This document shows, one piece after another, positions 37,796 through 48,469 of a stretch of DNA of 64,000 bases. The notes beneath the pieces were generated by a model. That model did not search any database and was not told the DNA's origin. It saw only the letters and a program-made list of their open reading frames with translations. A program made the translations under genes and the position numbers. This DNA is from Megalonaias nervosa (Eukaryota > Mollusca > Bivalvia > Unionida > Unionidae): assembly GCA_016617855.1 (NCBI GenBank), contig JAECUM010016870.1, positions 42,953-106,952 of the forward strand. The letters run 5' to 3'. Position 1 is the first letter of the stretch, and each line of letters starts with the position of its first letter.

Positions 37796-38423
37796 ACATA
37801 CATTTAAAATTTCATGGCATTTAAATTGTTGGTATAAAGCAAGTTGATATACCAATACTGTTGGCATATCAAATTGTGATCCGTAATTGGCGCAATAATA
37901 CGCATATATAAACATTCAAGCGACAGTCTGCAATTGATTCTAGATCAATGATGAATTCCCACACATTAATCGTTAGTGACGTATGAAAATAAAGATAAAA
38001 GTATTAAGAATCCTCACTTTCTAAATGAATTTAATATTATACACATTTTCATCACAATCCTTTCTGGTTTCTGTTCCCCACCTCCCCTCTCATGCATGAC
38101 GGACAAACTGTGCAGAAATGTGGAGTGAGAGAGAAAAAGAATTTGAGCTGGATTTAAACCTTGAAATAGAAATCACACCAAGTAACCTGCAAGAATATGG
38201 TTCGTCGTAACGATACGTGTGTACTTTCCTTGAGATTTATCTACAGTGTATATCAATGATACAGAGGTGCAAACCATGTCGACATTATACAGTAAATTCC
38301 TCGGTTACGTGGTACACGTACTGTGATGTATGTAATGTTTTGTTTTTGTTGATGTTTCATAAACATACTATAATGTTCTAAAAAATCGATTATTATTAAT
38401 TAAATATGAAATTTCCCAAAGGC

Positions 38424-38426
<3 letters not shown>

Positions 38427-38485
<59 letters not shown>

Positions 38486-38610
38486 ACCATCGTAGCAAGA
38501 TACGGGCTAAAATCTATGAAATGACGAACGTAGAGGATTTTCGTTTCTGTCATCCCACGATATCTATGGACTTACGAACGATGGTAAAAGTTAATTTAAA
38601 CCTACCAAAA

Positions 38611-38671
<61 letters not shown>
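38427..38671. repeat. Inverted (CT)n ... (GA)n pair
   Basis: A (CT)n run at 38427-38482 and a (GA)n run at 38613-38671 are separated by about 130 bp of unique sequence. The two arms are complementary and could form a long hairpin. Confidence 0.9.
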
Positions 38672-38675
<4 letters not shown>

Positions 38676-38679
38676 ATGA

Positions 38680-39201
38680 TCGGTTGTACTGGTACAAAAG
38701 CAGAATAATGACTTAGATCAACTGTAAATATATTCAAATATTTTAATTACCTCTTGTTGGTTCGTCACTTCCCATAGTTTCTATTCCATATTAATTTCCA
38801 TAAGCCGGTAGATGAATGGCTTAGCGTTCATATTAATGGTGTAGCTAACCAAGTGTTTGTAGGGTTCTACTTTTATTATTAAAACGATCTTTCATGTTTA
38901 AATCATAAGTGTGCATTATATTCATTTAATCAATGAGAAGAAGAATAGAAACTAAATAAAGAAAACAATCAACATATCAATATTCAAAGGTGATTGTGAA
39001 TAGCCACAAAAGTCATAGAACTACATTTTGTAGCGGACACACTCGGGGTTGGGAGAAGTTGATTCAAAGGGCAAATATATGTATTTCTATGTGATATAAA
39101 TAAAATATATGTACTGTATGTACGCTGTATCAATGATATACGACTCGTTGTATAAATTTTTCATTAAAAGGAAACAAGGCAAGACTTGTTTCCTTTGAAT
39201 G

Positions 39202-39274
<73 letters not shown>

Positions 39275-40155
39275 ATTTTATGATCATTTAATTCTAGAGT
39301 GGTTCCCCATTTTTCCATATAATTAGTACGTCAATCATTAAACACGCTATTATACATTACAGGACGGAACTTGCTTTGTGGTCAGATAGGTCAAAATATA
39401 TTACAATTGGCAAAAATATAATTTACTGCAAGATATTAGGTCTTAGTGAATTGAATGGGGGTTTAATCTTTCAATCTATTGATCTTTTACAAAAACAAAA
39501 ACCAAAAGAAACCCCACAAATTCATGAGTCAAAATTAACTTAAACCGAATATACGTGTTTGATAACATGACAAACTTGAACCGTACGTGTGTTTGTGTGG
39601 TCGCGTTGCGTGGTCGCGTTGAACTAAATGCTTTTGAACGAATATCTTAAAGCTGCTTATCCATCAAATGTTTATAAAATACAACAAAAGTTATTTTTAT
39701 TGCATTCTAATATAATGTCCATCTGGAAACCTAATTATAGTCATTATTAAAATATGGGAATTCGTTAGAAAACGCAGCATTCTCATGAAATAACATGCAG
39801 CACTCTGAACCTCACTATAGATGTGTCCGTGCGGTTTAGTACACTATAGATGTATGCGTGCGTCTTAGGCTATAAAAGTTCTACATAAAATATTACTTTA
39901 ATCCAGTTGATTGAAAGGACATATCAATATTATGATATGATTATCAAATCGTGCTACTGGACTGAATGCGATTAAACAGCAAGGAGAGATTCAAGAAGCC
40001 ATCTGTGGCTTTTGTTCTTACGTATATCGTGGTATTTTGCCTTCCATGTTTGCTGAAATTCTTAAAATTCTTGGCACGAAGTTTTTATATCGCGGATACG
40101 TACCCATACGATGATGCCTTGGGTTTGATTTCCGGAACACGCTTCTCCGGCGTAA
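38680..40155. repeat. Unit B DNA left of exon 2
   Basis: A (TA)n(CA)n tract lies at 39204-39274. From about 39520 the sequence resembles unit A from about 30390 (AAATTAACT, then the GTGTGTTTG-type stretch, then ATATGGGAATTCGTTAGA). No gene is recognised before exon 2 of copy B. Confidence 0.6.
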
Positions 40156-40425
40156 TCAGATTTCATTGATCAGTTTTTTGTAACTGGAAGTCGATACCTC
40201 TGCATTCATTTTCCTTTCCTTCTCAATCTGTTTCGGACCTGCTTCTTCCGCTCCTGTGACTACAGCTCTGATTGAAGGCCTTTTATCTGACTCTGGTCTT
40301 TCCGGTTCCGTCTCTATTTCAGAACGTGGGACGGATTTAGAATGGAGCGGAGATCTTATATGTTGTGGAAGAAGTGGGGAATAAACGGGTGGGGGAGAAG
40401 ATTTTGGAATAACGGTCGGTTTTCA
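40156..40425 (-). pseudogene. Exon 2 of the unknown gene, array copy B
   Basis: A 90-codon stretch on the minus strand after a good acceptor (CTTTTTCTGTCTTCAG). It aligns with exon 2 of copy A through KPTVIP, SSPPPVYSP and QIEKERK but lacks an internal block of about 11 residues. If spliced in phase 0 as in copy A, its first codon is TGA, a likely inactivating change. Its exon 1 (51006-51290) is separated from it by the 9.3 kb insertion. An alternative acceptor or donor could rescue a product. Confidence 0.55.
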
Positions 40426-40805
40426 CTGAAGACAGAAAAAGAGACAATTATTGTTTCGTTTAACCAGAATCTTGCATTAGTGTGAGATCTTCGCCATACG
40501 AAAGTTTGGTACATGGGATATACTAATGACTGTAACACTCAAAACGATGCATTCCACGCACGTGGAAAATCGCCGATTATTCACAGAATAGTCAGCATTA
40601 TCAATCAAAGCTTTGATTACGTTGGTGCACAATTTTATTAATATTTACATTTACTGTTTTACCGATCTCAACCAATATCCATAGGTAATATAAGTTTTAT
40701 CCTATACACAAAAATTTGAATATTTCAAGTGCGTGAAACTAATTCACCGACTACATGCAAGGGGCTCTCATTGCCAGTTTTGTACCTAAACATGCAACCA
40801 CCTCT

Positions 40806-40808
<3 letters not shown>

Positions 40809-40848
<40 letters not shown>
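40809..40848. repeat. (CA)n microsatellite at left edge of the 9.3 kb segment
   Basis: Pure CA run of about 40 bases; its counterpart at the right edge is at 50172-50216. Confidence 0.95.
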
Positions 40849-40850
<2 letters not shown>

Positions 40851-40911
40851 GCTTGCGAAGTATCACATGTATGTACAGTCCTATGACAAAGTTTGTTAAG
40901 TCAACTAAAAC

Positions 40912-41610
40912 TGAGGATTGATCTATAATTTTTTATATGAAAGCGTTGATTATTCATTCTCTTAGAAAGTTGTTGAAGTGTTACTTTAAGCCATGTAACA
41001 TGCAATATGTTGGACAAACACTTCAACAAGTTTCTAAGAGAATGAATAATCATAGCTTTCATATTCAAAATTATAAAGATCCTCAGGTTTTTTTTTTTCG
41101 TTTTTTGTTTTTTTTTGTTTTTTTTTTGTTGTTTTTTTTTGCAATATTTCAACACATTTTAATTCCAGTAATAACTATCTACTTGAATTCTCTTTCATGC
41201 CAATAGATATTGAGCATGGAGACATGAATTGACTTATTAAAGAGGCTTATTGATTCATAAATTAGATACTTTGTATCCTAATGGCCTTAATACGAATGAA
41301 CTATATAAAATTGTATCATTTTATTTTTTAAATTGATAAATTGCATATCCTTTATAACAATATAGTTATATGTATGACTGTTGGTATCTATTTTATTTTA
41401 TTATTTTACTGATTCAGGTTTCATTAGAGACTCGGGTATCTTTTCGATCATGTCATATATATAAATATATATGATAATGCATATGATTTATGACGTTACG
41501 TACTGACGTAATTGTAATTTTTGAAACATAAAGACGTCATCCGCTTCTTTCAAAATAGTATGTGCCTGAAAAAGCATACATTAAATGCGAAACTAGTTGC
41601 GCAGAATTTT
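40912..41610 (+). pseudogene. Penelope-like element 3' fragment (GIY-YIG endonuclease)
   Basis: The plus-strand peptide from about 40990 contains CNMQYVGQT followed by SKRMNNHSFHIQNY, the start of the GIY-YIG endonuclease of Penelope-like elements. About 160 bases after a poly-T interruption, 41245-41333 encodes HKLDTLYPNGLNTNEL, matching the usual C-terminal part of that domain. A hammerhead-like motif follows at 41565-41593. The first part is also repeated in inverted orientation (40910-40983 against 41021-41088), forming a hairpin. No RT was found. The combination supports the family; individual pieces are short. Confidence 0.7.
41565..41595 (+). ncRNA. Degenerate hammerhead-ribozyme-like motif
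   Basis: CTGAAAA, a four-base stem (GCAT / ATGC at 41574-41577 and 41585-41588) with a seven-base loop, then GAAAC at 41589-41593. This is the CUGANGA / stem II / GAAA layout known from Penelope-like elements, with one core G replaced by A. Probably inactive; stems I and III were not established. Confidence 0.4.
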
Positions 41611-43423
41611 CGGCGATTGTGTTGTAAATTCCTATACACACAGCTCTTGCAGTATGGGGTTAATAATGCATAAAGGATAAAAGCACGCATACATGCTGGT
41701 TTTCTGAAGATTGATTTAAAATAAGCAGCCATATGCTCAGTATGACACAAAGTTTGGTTTCAAAGAACTCTTCACTTAAATACATTTGTTGACTATGCGA
41801 AGAATTTGATTACTGTTTCAACTTACCGAAGGTGAGACTTGACACTTACAATATCATCCATTATTCATTTACATCTGTCTTTCTGTGATAGTTGCATCTA
41901 TGGAGAAATAGAAACTGTCTGGTTAAGGACCAACAATTTATTTTGGCAGAGGGGGAAGGGAGGCACTTGGACATTTTTTCAACCCAGATTTTTCCATTAC
42001 TTCAAGAAAATTAATTCTTTTCAACTAATTGACATAAGTTTTTATCTCCACAATTTTGGGGGTAAAATATTCCAGCCCCCACCCATGTTCAGAATATTGG
42101 CTGTCCCAATGTTTATTGTAAGAGGGAGATAAATGTCTGAACCCAGTTTAACCTGCAAATTTCTATTATTCTTTGACTTTAATTTTTATTTCGTTGTTAG
42201 TCAAGTAAGACATACTTGATTCTTCTAAACTATGTTTTGTTAACCCCAATAATATTCACTTCAGTTATTGAAAATAGTCAAGAGTTGCAACCTATTATTA
42301 ATATTTCCATGTTGTCCTTTCATGTTATTGAGCTGGCGCTACAGTAAAATCTGTCTTGAAAGACCATCCATGCTGCACAAGAGAAAAAGAGACTGAGACA
42401 GAGAGAGGAGAATATATGATTCTTTTCTTTTGACCTTTCAATGTCAGCACAGTAAGCTATACTTGATTCTTCATGTTTCATTAAATCCGTTAATATTCAC
42501 TTTTTCTTTAAAAAAATAGAAAAGTGTTGCGACCTGCAAAGAATATTTGTTTTATCTTTCTGTGTCATGAAGCTGGTGTTGACAAAGATACATTCAATGT
42601 GGGTGAACTTGGGATTGGTATATATTTGCTAGTGTAGAAAGACAAAGAGATGAAGAGAGACAAACATACAGACAGAGGAAGAGAGATAGAGATATTAATT
42701 TATGTAGTAGTTCTCCTTTAATTGTGCAGATATGTCTAAATATAACTTGTCAGAAAACAGAAAAAGTAGAAAAATTTAATTCAAACATGACAAACAATAT
42801 AATGCCTTATTTCAAACTAGGAAAATAATTATGACATATAATTATGCAACCTATTCAGTTTTAAAAAACAGGCATTTCAAAGTTCATTTGAGAACAAAAA
42901 AAAGTAAAATATTCATACTTAAAAAACTGTCAACCGTTTTTTTAATCACTACCGGACCAATAAAAAAATGACTGATTTGATTAATGCCCACTATCATTTA
43001 CTTATAACTGTACCTCTATGTACAAAACCTTTTCAATATTCAAATCTGAAAAATGGTTATTATGTTCAGAATAACTAGACTTATTTTAAACAAGCACTGC
43101 ATTCCAAAAAACATTCAGATTCAAAATTCACAGTTATAGAAACTTTTTTATAATAGCATGTGAATCTAATCAGGTCACCTGTTTAGGCATATCAACACAT
43201 ACACCAAACTTCATTGATCCAAATTATGTTATTCTTTACTAATTATGCAAATTACATGTTTATTACAAATAAGGTCCAAGTTGAAAAGTTAGTTTTTATA
43301 ATTTAAAAAATAACAATAGCTGTAATTGGCTTTAAAATCTAATCATATCATCTATATATGAATACAAATTTGCCTATATAATTGGATCTGCAAGAGCCTG
43401 AAAATACTTTTAAGTTGTGTTGT
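41611..43423. other. AT-rich DNA, no gene recognised
   Basis: No coding or repeat signal beyond low complexity. The region is downstream of the HDAC gene on its strand. Confidence 0.6.
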
Positions 43424-43534
43424 TTTGTGAGGACTATGATAAAGTGTGTCAAATCAGAAGACTCAAGTTCAACCATGCTACTGATAACTATGATAAAGTG
43501 TGTCAAATCAGAAGACTCCCGGGGGGGGGGGGGG
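43424..43534. repeat. 38 bp direct repeat and G14 homopolymer
   Basis: ACTATGATAAAGTGTGTCAA and the following ATCAGAAGACTC occur twice (about 43433-43470 and 43487-43519). The second copy runs into 14 G residues at 43521-43534. Confidence 0.9.
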
Positions 43535-43899
43535 CATACAAGCATTTCATACTGAAATATGTGGCTTTTCCAAGTTATAGTCAGACTGATACTATTGTAC
43601 ACCTTTATTCTCTTCTAATCTGCCTGAATGTAACCTATCTAGAGATCCAGTCAGTATGAATCTAGATATTTGCCTCCTTCCTTAAACATGTAAAATGATT
43701 AAGTGACTGCAAATAACTGAAAACCAATTTAAAAAATTTCCTTGGTTACTAGTAATCAACAAGGTCATGAAATGATAACCTGACATAAGAATGCAATCTG
43801 AATAATATCCATGCACAGGTAAAATCCAGGTGTTTTCATTTACAGAAAGAAATCCTCAGTTTTTAATGGTACCATGCATGATCATAGTCATTGATTCAT

Positions 43900-44016
43900 T
43901 GTCATTGGTTCCTGCTTTTCCTTCTTCTCTGCTTCCTGTTTGGAATACTATTTTCCGCAGTCTTTGCATTTTCACCGAATTCTAAAAGTTTCTTTTTCAT
44001 TTCTTTCTCCTCATCG
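43900..44016 (-). pseudogene. Out-of-frame remains of the HDAC C-terminal tail
   Basis: Directly after the HDAC stop, another minus-strand frame encodes an acidic/basic stretch including [13 protein letters not shown], the composition expected for a class I HDAC tail. It is out of frame with the main body, implying a small indel near 44025-44045. A sequencing or assembly error at that point would produce the same appearance. Confidence 0.6.
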
Positions 44017-45396
44017 TCAGCATCTCCAGCTCTGTTTCACCTTTCTCTTCGTCTGCTTTGGTATTTTGGGTTCTGACTTAAAACTGGAATGATTTCTACG
44101 TCTGTCTCCTTCTCCTGCTTCATCTTCACTGTCTGAAAATTCCTCATTGTAGTGGATACGCTTGTCACTATATGTAATTGAAATTCTCTCATCTGGATTA
44201 CCTTTATCCTCATCATCACTTTCGTTCTTTATGCCATCTTCTGGAATGGCTTGCATCTGAACACCAGGTGCATGAGGCAACTCCCGGAGATTCTCAAACA
44301 GATGCGTTTTGATTTTGTCCAAGTAGTTGGGTGTATTTTTGTTTGTCATGTTGGAGGAACTGATGTGAAGTTGAAAGTCTGGGCCATAGTACTCAAAGTA
44401 ATCATTAAATGGTAGTTCATTAGCAAGCTCCTGACCCAGTACCACAGACGTTTCATAGGCCCAGCAGCGGGCCACATTCCTTTTGTTGTATCCACCACCT
44501 CCTAGCAAGAGGATGGGTAGGTTCCACTTTTTCATGAATTCCACACATTCTCCATGACCTTTGAGTGTAAGGTTGAAGCAGCCCAGTCTGTCCCCTGATA
44601 GGGAGTCAGCCCCGCACTGCAGCACAATGGCACTTGGCTGGTACATCTCCATCACTTTGGTCATCACTGGTTTAAAAACTGATTCATACGAGTCATCGTC
44701 TATTCCATCCATAAGCGGAAAGTTGACCGAATAATATTTGCCCTTCTCTGCACCGATATCTGTAAGATCTCCTGTGCCAGGAAAATACCCTCCATATTTG
44801 TGGAAGGACACAGTCATCACTCGGTCTGTGGTGTAGAAGGCTTCCTCCACTCCATCACCATGGTGAATGTCAATGTCAACATACAACACTCGCTGATGAT
44901 ATTTAAGAAGTTCCAAAATGGCAAGCACAATGTCATTGACATAACAAAACCCTGAGGCTTCTGACATTTTAGCATGGTGAAGTCCTCCAGCCCAATTGAT
45001 AGCAATGTCAGCTGCCTTTGTGTTCAGCTTCACTGCTCCAGCAACGGAACCTCCTGCGGACAACTGACAAAACTCATACATGCCATCAAACACTGGGCAG
45101 TCTTCTCCCACATGGAATCGTTTCATTTGTTTACTGTATTCGGACAAATTGTCTGGTGTAATGTTCCTGAGGAATTTGATGTAATCATCACTGTGAAACT
45201 TTGTCATCTCTTCCTGTGTGGCCTTGTGAGGCCTGTAAATCTCCATTTCTTTGTACAGCCCATAGTTCAGAATCAGATTATGTGCCATGCGAATTCTGTG
45301 GGGTTTCATGGGATGCCCTTCTCCATAGTAGTAATTTCCAATGTCCCCATCATAATAATAGCAAATCCGTTTCTTGCTATGCGGTAGTGTAGCCAT
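44017..45396 (-). CDS. HDAC1: Class I histone deacetylase (HDAC1/2-like), intronless
   Basis: A 459-residue zinc-dependent lysine deacetylase, nuclear in this family, where it acts as the catalytic subunit of the Sin3, NuRD and CoREST complexes. The deacetylase domain spans about residues 9-321. The residues expected from human HDAC1 are present at identical numbers: His140/His141, zinc ligands Asp176, His178 and Asp264, and Tyr303. Inositol-phosphate contacts Tyr23, Lys31, Arg270 and Arg306 also remain. An acidic Ser/Glu/Asp stretch (residues 392-430) and a basic nuclear-localisation-like TKRKVK (449-454) follow. The ATG gives the standard short N-terminus. Odd points: there are no introns; some near-invariant positions are changed (Met144, Gly203, Asn304-Lys305 beside Tyr303); and the reading frame leaves the expected Lys/Glu-rich tail at about 44025-44045 and stops early. 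A retrogene or recent retrocopy fits best, but an expressed gene is possible. Symbol given by similarity. Confidence 0.93.
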   Translation of the reverse strand: MATLPHSKKRICYYYDGDIGNYYYGEGHPMKPHRIRMAHNLILNYGLYKEMEIYRPHKATQEEMTKFHSDDYIKFLRNITPDNLSEYSKQMKRFHVGEDCPVFDGMYEFCQLSAGGSVAGAVKLNTKAADIAINWAGGLHHAKMSEASGFCYVNDIVLAILELLKYHQRVLYVDIDIHHGDGVEEAFYTTDRVMTVSFHKYGGYFPGTGDLTDIGAEKGKYYSVNFPLMDGIDDDSYESVFKPVMTKVMEMYQPSAIVLQCGADSLSGDRLGCFNLTLKGHGECVEFMKKWNLPILLLGGGGYNKRNVARCWAYETSVVLGQELANELPFNDYFEYYGPDFQLHISSSNMTNKNTPNYLDKIKTHLFENLRELPHAPGVQMQAIPEDGIKNESDDEDKGNPDERISITYSDKRIHYNEEFSDSEDEAGEGDRRRNHSSFKSEPKIPKQTKRKVKQSWRC

Positions 45397-46173
45397 ACTT
45401 TCTCAGGGTTCTATGTACCTTATCGGTATAAATTGTTGTAAGCTAAGCAAAAGTGAATGTGGTTTCAGAATCATTTTGATACCACTTTATATAAGAATAT
45501 GATCAAGTTGTCTAATTCACATGAAAATAACCGGAACATGTTAACCTTTGTGTATTGTTGGTTACCTTTGTTTCCTATTATTTGAATTAACAATGGATCA
45601 AGTGACATTTTGCTTCATTAAGTTCTTAATGTGTTAATTACTAATTATCGATAACAATGGATGAAAAGACCTCTTGACTCATTAAGTTCTTAGTGAGTTA
45701 GGTTAGTTATGTCATGCTGTCAAATAAGGTGAAGTGGTCTGATCAGTGATCAGCCAGGAGTGACCTTAATTGGCCACTTCCTGTTGAGGCTATATGAAAG
45801 TTTGCAACTTTGGGATATTTTAAAATAATAATTAGGAGTCAAATTGAGACTAATTATGTACTCCTAGTCATGACATGCATAATGAGTAGAGTACAAGTAA
45901 TTGCTGATTTCCCATGTATCTCAAACTTTTATTTCAAATTCTTTATTTTGAAATTTCTGAGATTTCATTTGCCTGATAAGAAAGATGCATGATAATAATG
46001 ATTTGTTACAATTTTATTAAAAGTGTTCAGTACTGCAAGAAAGTCTAGTATTTTATTCTTTTCCATATTTTCCATTAATGAGACAATAACTGCAGAGATA
46101 AATGCCCGTCTTAACTGCAGAGACAAATACAAGATACTAATCATCATAAAAATTTCAGTACTATATTTCATTT

Positions 46174-46435
46174 GGGGGCCCCGAGTGGCCGAGTGGTCTA
46201 AAGCGCTGATCGTTACGGATCACTGCCATCTCACCTCTGTCTGCGTGAGTTCGAGTCCAGGCTCGGCTAACGTGGGTACGTGAGAAAGCCTGCCAGTAGC
46301 TTCTCGTGGGTCGGTGGTTCTTCCCAGGGTTTTCCAGGGTTCTTCCTCCACCATTAATACTGGCCGCCATGTATAGCCTATCTAGTGCTGAAAAATGGCG
46401 TTAAACCCTATAACAACAACAACAACAACAACAAC
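46174..46435 (+). mobile_element. tRNA-headed SINE (Nin-DC-like), young copy with 12 bp duplication
   Basis: The best copy in the window. A box GTGGCCGAGTGGTCTAAAGC (46186-46205) and B box GAGTTCGAGTCC (about 46248-46259) form a clear tRNA-like head of Leu/Ser style. The central block is CCCAGGGTTTTCCAGGGTTC, the conserved end is GGCGTTAAACCC and the tail is (AAC)n. TATATTTCATTT flanks it perfectly at 46162-46173 and 46436-46447, so the insertion is recent. It lies about 0.8 kb upstream of the HDAC start. Confidence 0.93.
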
Positions 46436-47131
46436 TATATTTCATTTAGTTAGAGTTATGTACTCATAATGACCTCAGGTTCATTGACTAATGATCACTT
46501 TGTATAATTTTGCCTTATAGTATTACATATATAATGTGTTGTGATACTTGCTTCATTAAAAGTTAATATCAAGCCCCAAGGCTGCAGAAAAATCTGATTT
46601 TGGAGAAAAATCCCTATAAATTTTTCCTGCTTCTTCAAATTGGCTTAAAAAATATTTATTTCCATAACTTTTCGGGGTATTTTTCATTGTATTATTTAAG
46701 TATTTGTAAATTCCAAACTAAACGATATTCAAAGAGATTGTTAAATTTAAAAAACGTACTGTTTGAATTTAAGGACAAGTTGTTTTCATACTATGTATTA
46801 TGATAGTGGATACCTATGGCAGATGAAGACTTATTGAATTTACTATGAAATATATGTACACTTTATTTTAGTCTTACATTCTGCCTATTTGGATTCTTAT
46901 TACTGATTATTACTATCCCAGTTGTTTGAGGGGTTTTTTCACTAGCATCTTCCAAAAGCTTTATGATGTATGTATTGTCACTGACGATGATCATTGTGAT
47001 CATGACCATTGTGGTAGAAGTGGTGATTGTGACGATGGTGTTGATGATGATTGTGATGAATGGTGACCATGATTGCTAAGAATCTGATGATCAGTTATAA
47101 TTTCTGTACCCCCACCCTCCCAAACCAAAGT

Positions 47132-47158
47132 TCACACACACACACACACACACACACA
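47132..47158. repeat. (CA)n microsatellite
   Basis: Short pure CA run inside the old duplication. Confidence 0.95.
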
Positions 47159-48469
47159 TTATTCTTGTCCTGTTAATATCCTGACATGTTTGAGAAGTAT
47201 TCATGAAACTTTAAACACAGTTGTATTATGACAACAGTTTATGTTGCATGTTAGAGTTGGTTTTGTCAGATTATTTCTTTAAGGATGGAGGGGGAAAAAC
47301 TGCTTATGTCCTCTCAGATCTAATATGATAGAAACAGTTATAGTGGTTATAATGTTTATTTAATCACCCAGTTTGTTCATGGAAGTACGTCTTTACAGTT
47401 ATGTAAGTAAATGTACATAATTACAAATTTAAATTCAAGCACTTGAGTACATGCAGATGTCCTATACATTTCAGTTTCAGTAATGCAGAGCCCGTTGATT
47501 TATCAACCCAAGCTGTTTGCCTGGATCCAGTATTTAATAAAATCTTTATAAAAAAAGAATTAAGATTTATAATAGATTATCATGATTATAATTGCTTATG
47601 GTGGATGTGATATTGATGATGATGATGATGGTGGTGGTCCTAGTGATGATAATGAAATATCATGCATGGCAACAATGATCGTTAAGAATCTGATTATCAT
47701 TTCTGTTCATACTTATGATTTGTATACCCCACCCACCCAAACAACAGTGTTGGCACAATGGATGCACTTGCACATCAGGACAGACATTTTAATGAAACTT
47801 TATATGCTTTTATATGATTACTAGACATTGTGAGATGTTAAAGAATGGAGTCTTACGTTATTATCATTTTAGAGTTATTCCTATTTTAATTAAAACTTGT
47901 ATCATCCATCTGTCACACTCTACATTTGTTAATACCAGACCTCTCTCTCATTACAATGCACTCCATTATAAGATGATGCTGGACATAATGTGCTATTAAT
48001 ATGGACTCCTGTCCAATATATTACCAATGCATAATATTGGGCGAAAGAGGGCAAGGTAAAGCTTAGTGTTCTCTTTTTATTTCCTTTTCAGAACACCATT
48101 ACTAAACAAATTTTATATTAAATGATACAGTACAATTTATTTTTATTTTTCTATTCTCTTTTTATGGTGGTTCTGTACACAACCTGGCTCTTGCTATTTA
48201 TTACATAATGCAGTTGGCAAGTATTGGCAATATCACATCCACCATGCAGCATTATAACAAGGAGAATTGAATTTAGATTTTATTCAAATTTTATTGTGGG
48301 TTGATGTTTGGTACGTTGTTTTCTTTTCTGTGTTTTTTATTTTGCATTTATTGCAGATTATCTCTGTTTTGCATTTGTTTTATTTACTTAGGGAAGTTTA
48401 TAAGTACAAATTTGTAATTATTTACTTTGAAGCATTCATTCCTAGATTATAATGGAATTTTGGCACAGC

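Larger units (their letters stand above)
45470..48469. repeat. Old local duplication, first copy
   Basis: Diverged blocks in the same order as 48470-50010. Examples are ATTAAGTTCTTAGTGAGTT and GATCAGTGATCAGCCAGG (45685-45760 versus 48632-48706), GTACATGCAGATGT and ACATTTCAGTTTCA (47447-47480 versus 49889-49920). Inside this copy a smaller block around TTAAGAATCTGATGATC is itself repeated (47070-47150 and 47660-47760). It starts just upstream of the HDAC start codon. Confidence 0.7.

Noticed and set aside
40901..41155. Lys-rich minus-strand protein of 84 codons
   Set aside because: It is the inverted arm of the Penelope-like hairpin plus translation of a poly-T tract.
46186..46259. tRNA gene (Leu/Ser-like A and B boxes)
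   Set aside because: The boxes belong to the head of a SINE with a central domain, (AAC)n tail and target duplication; a cloverleaf with a proper acceptor stem is not present.
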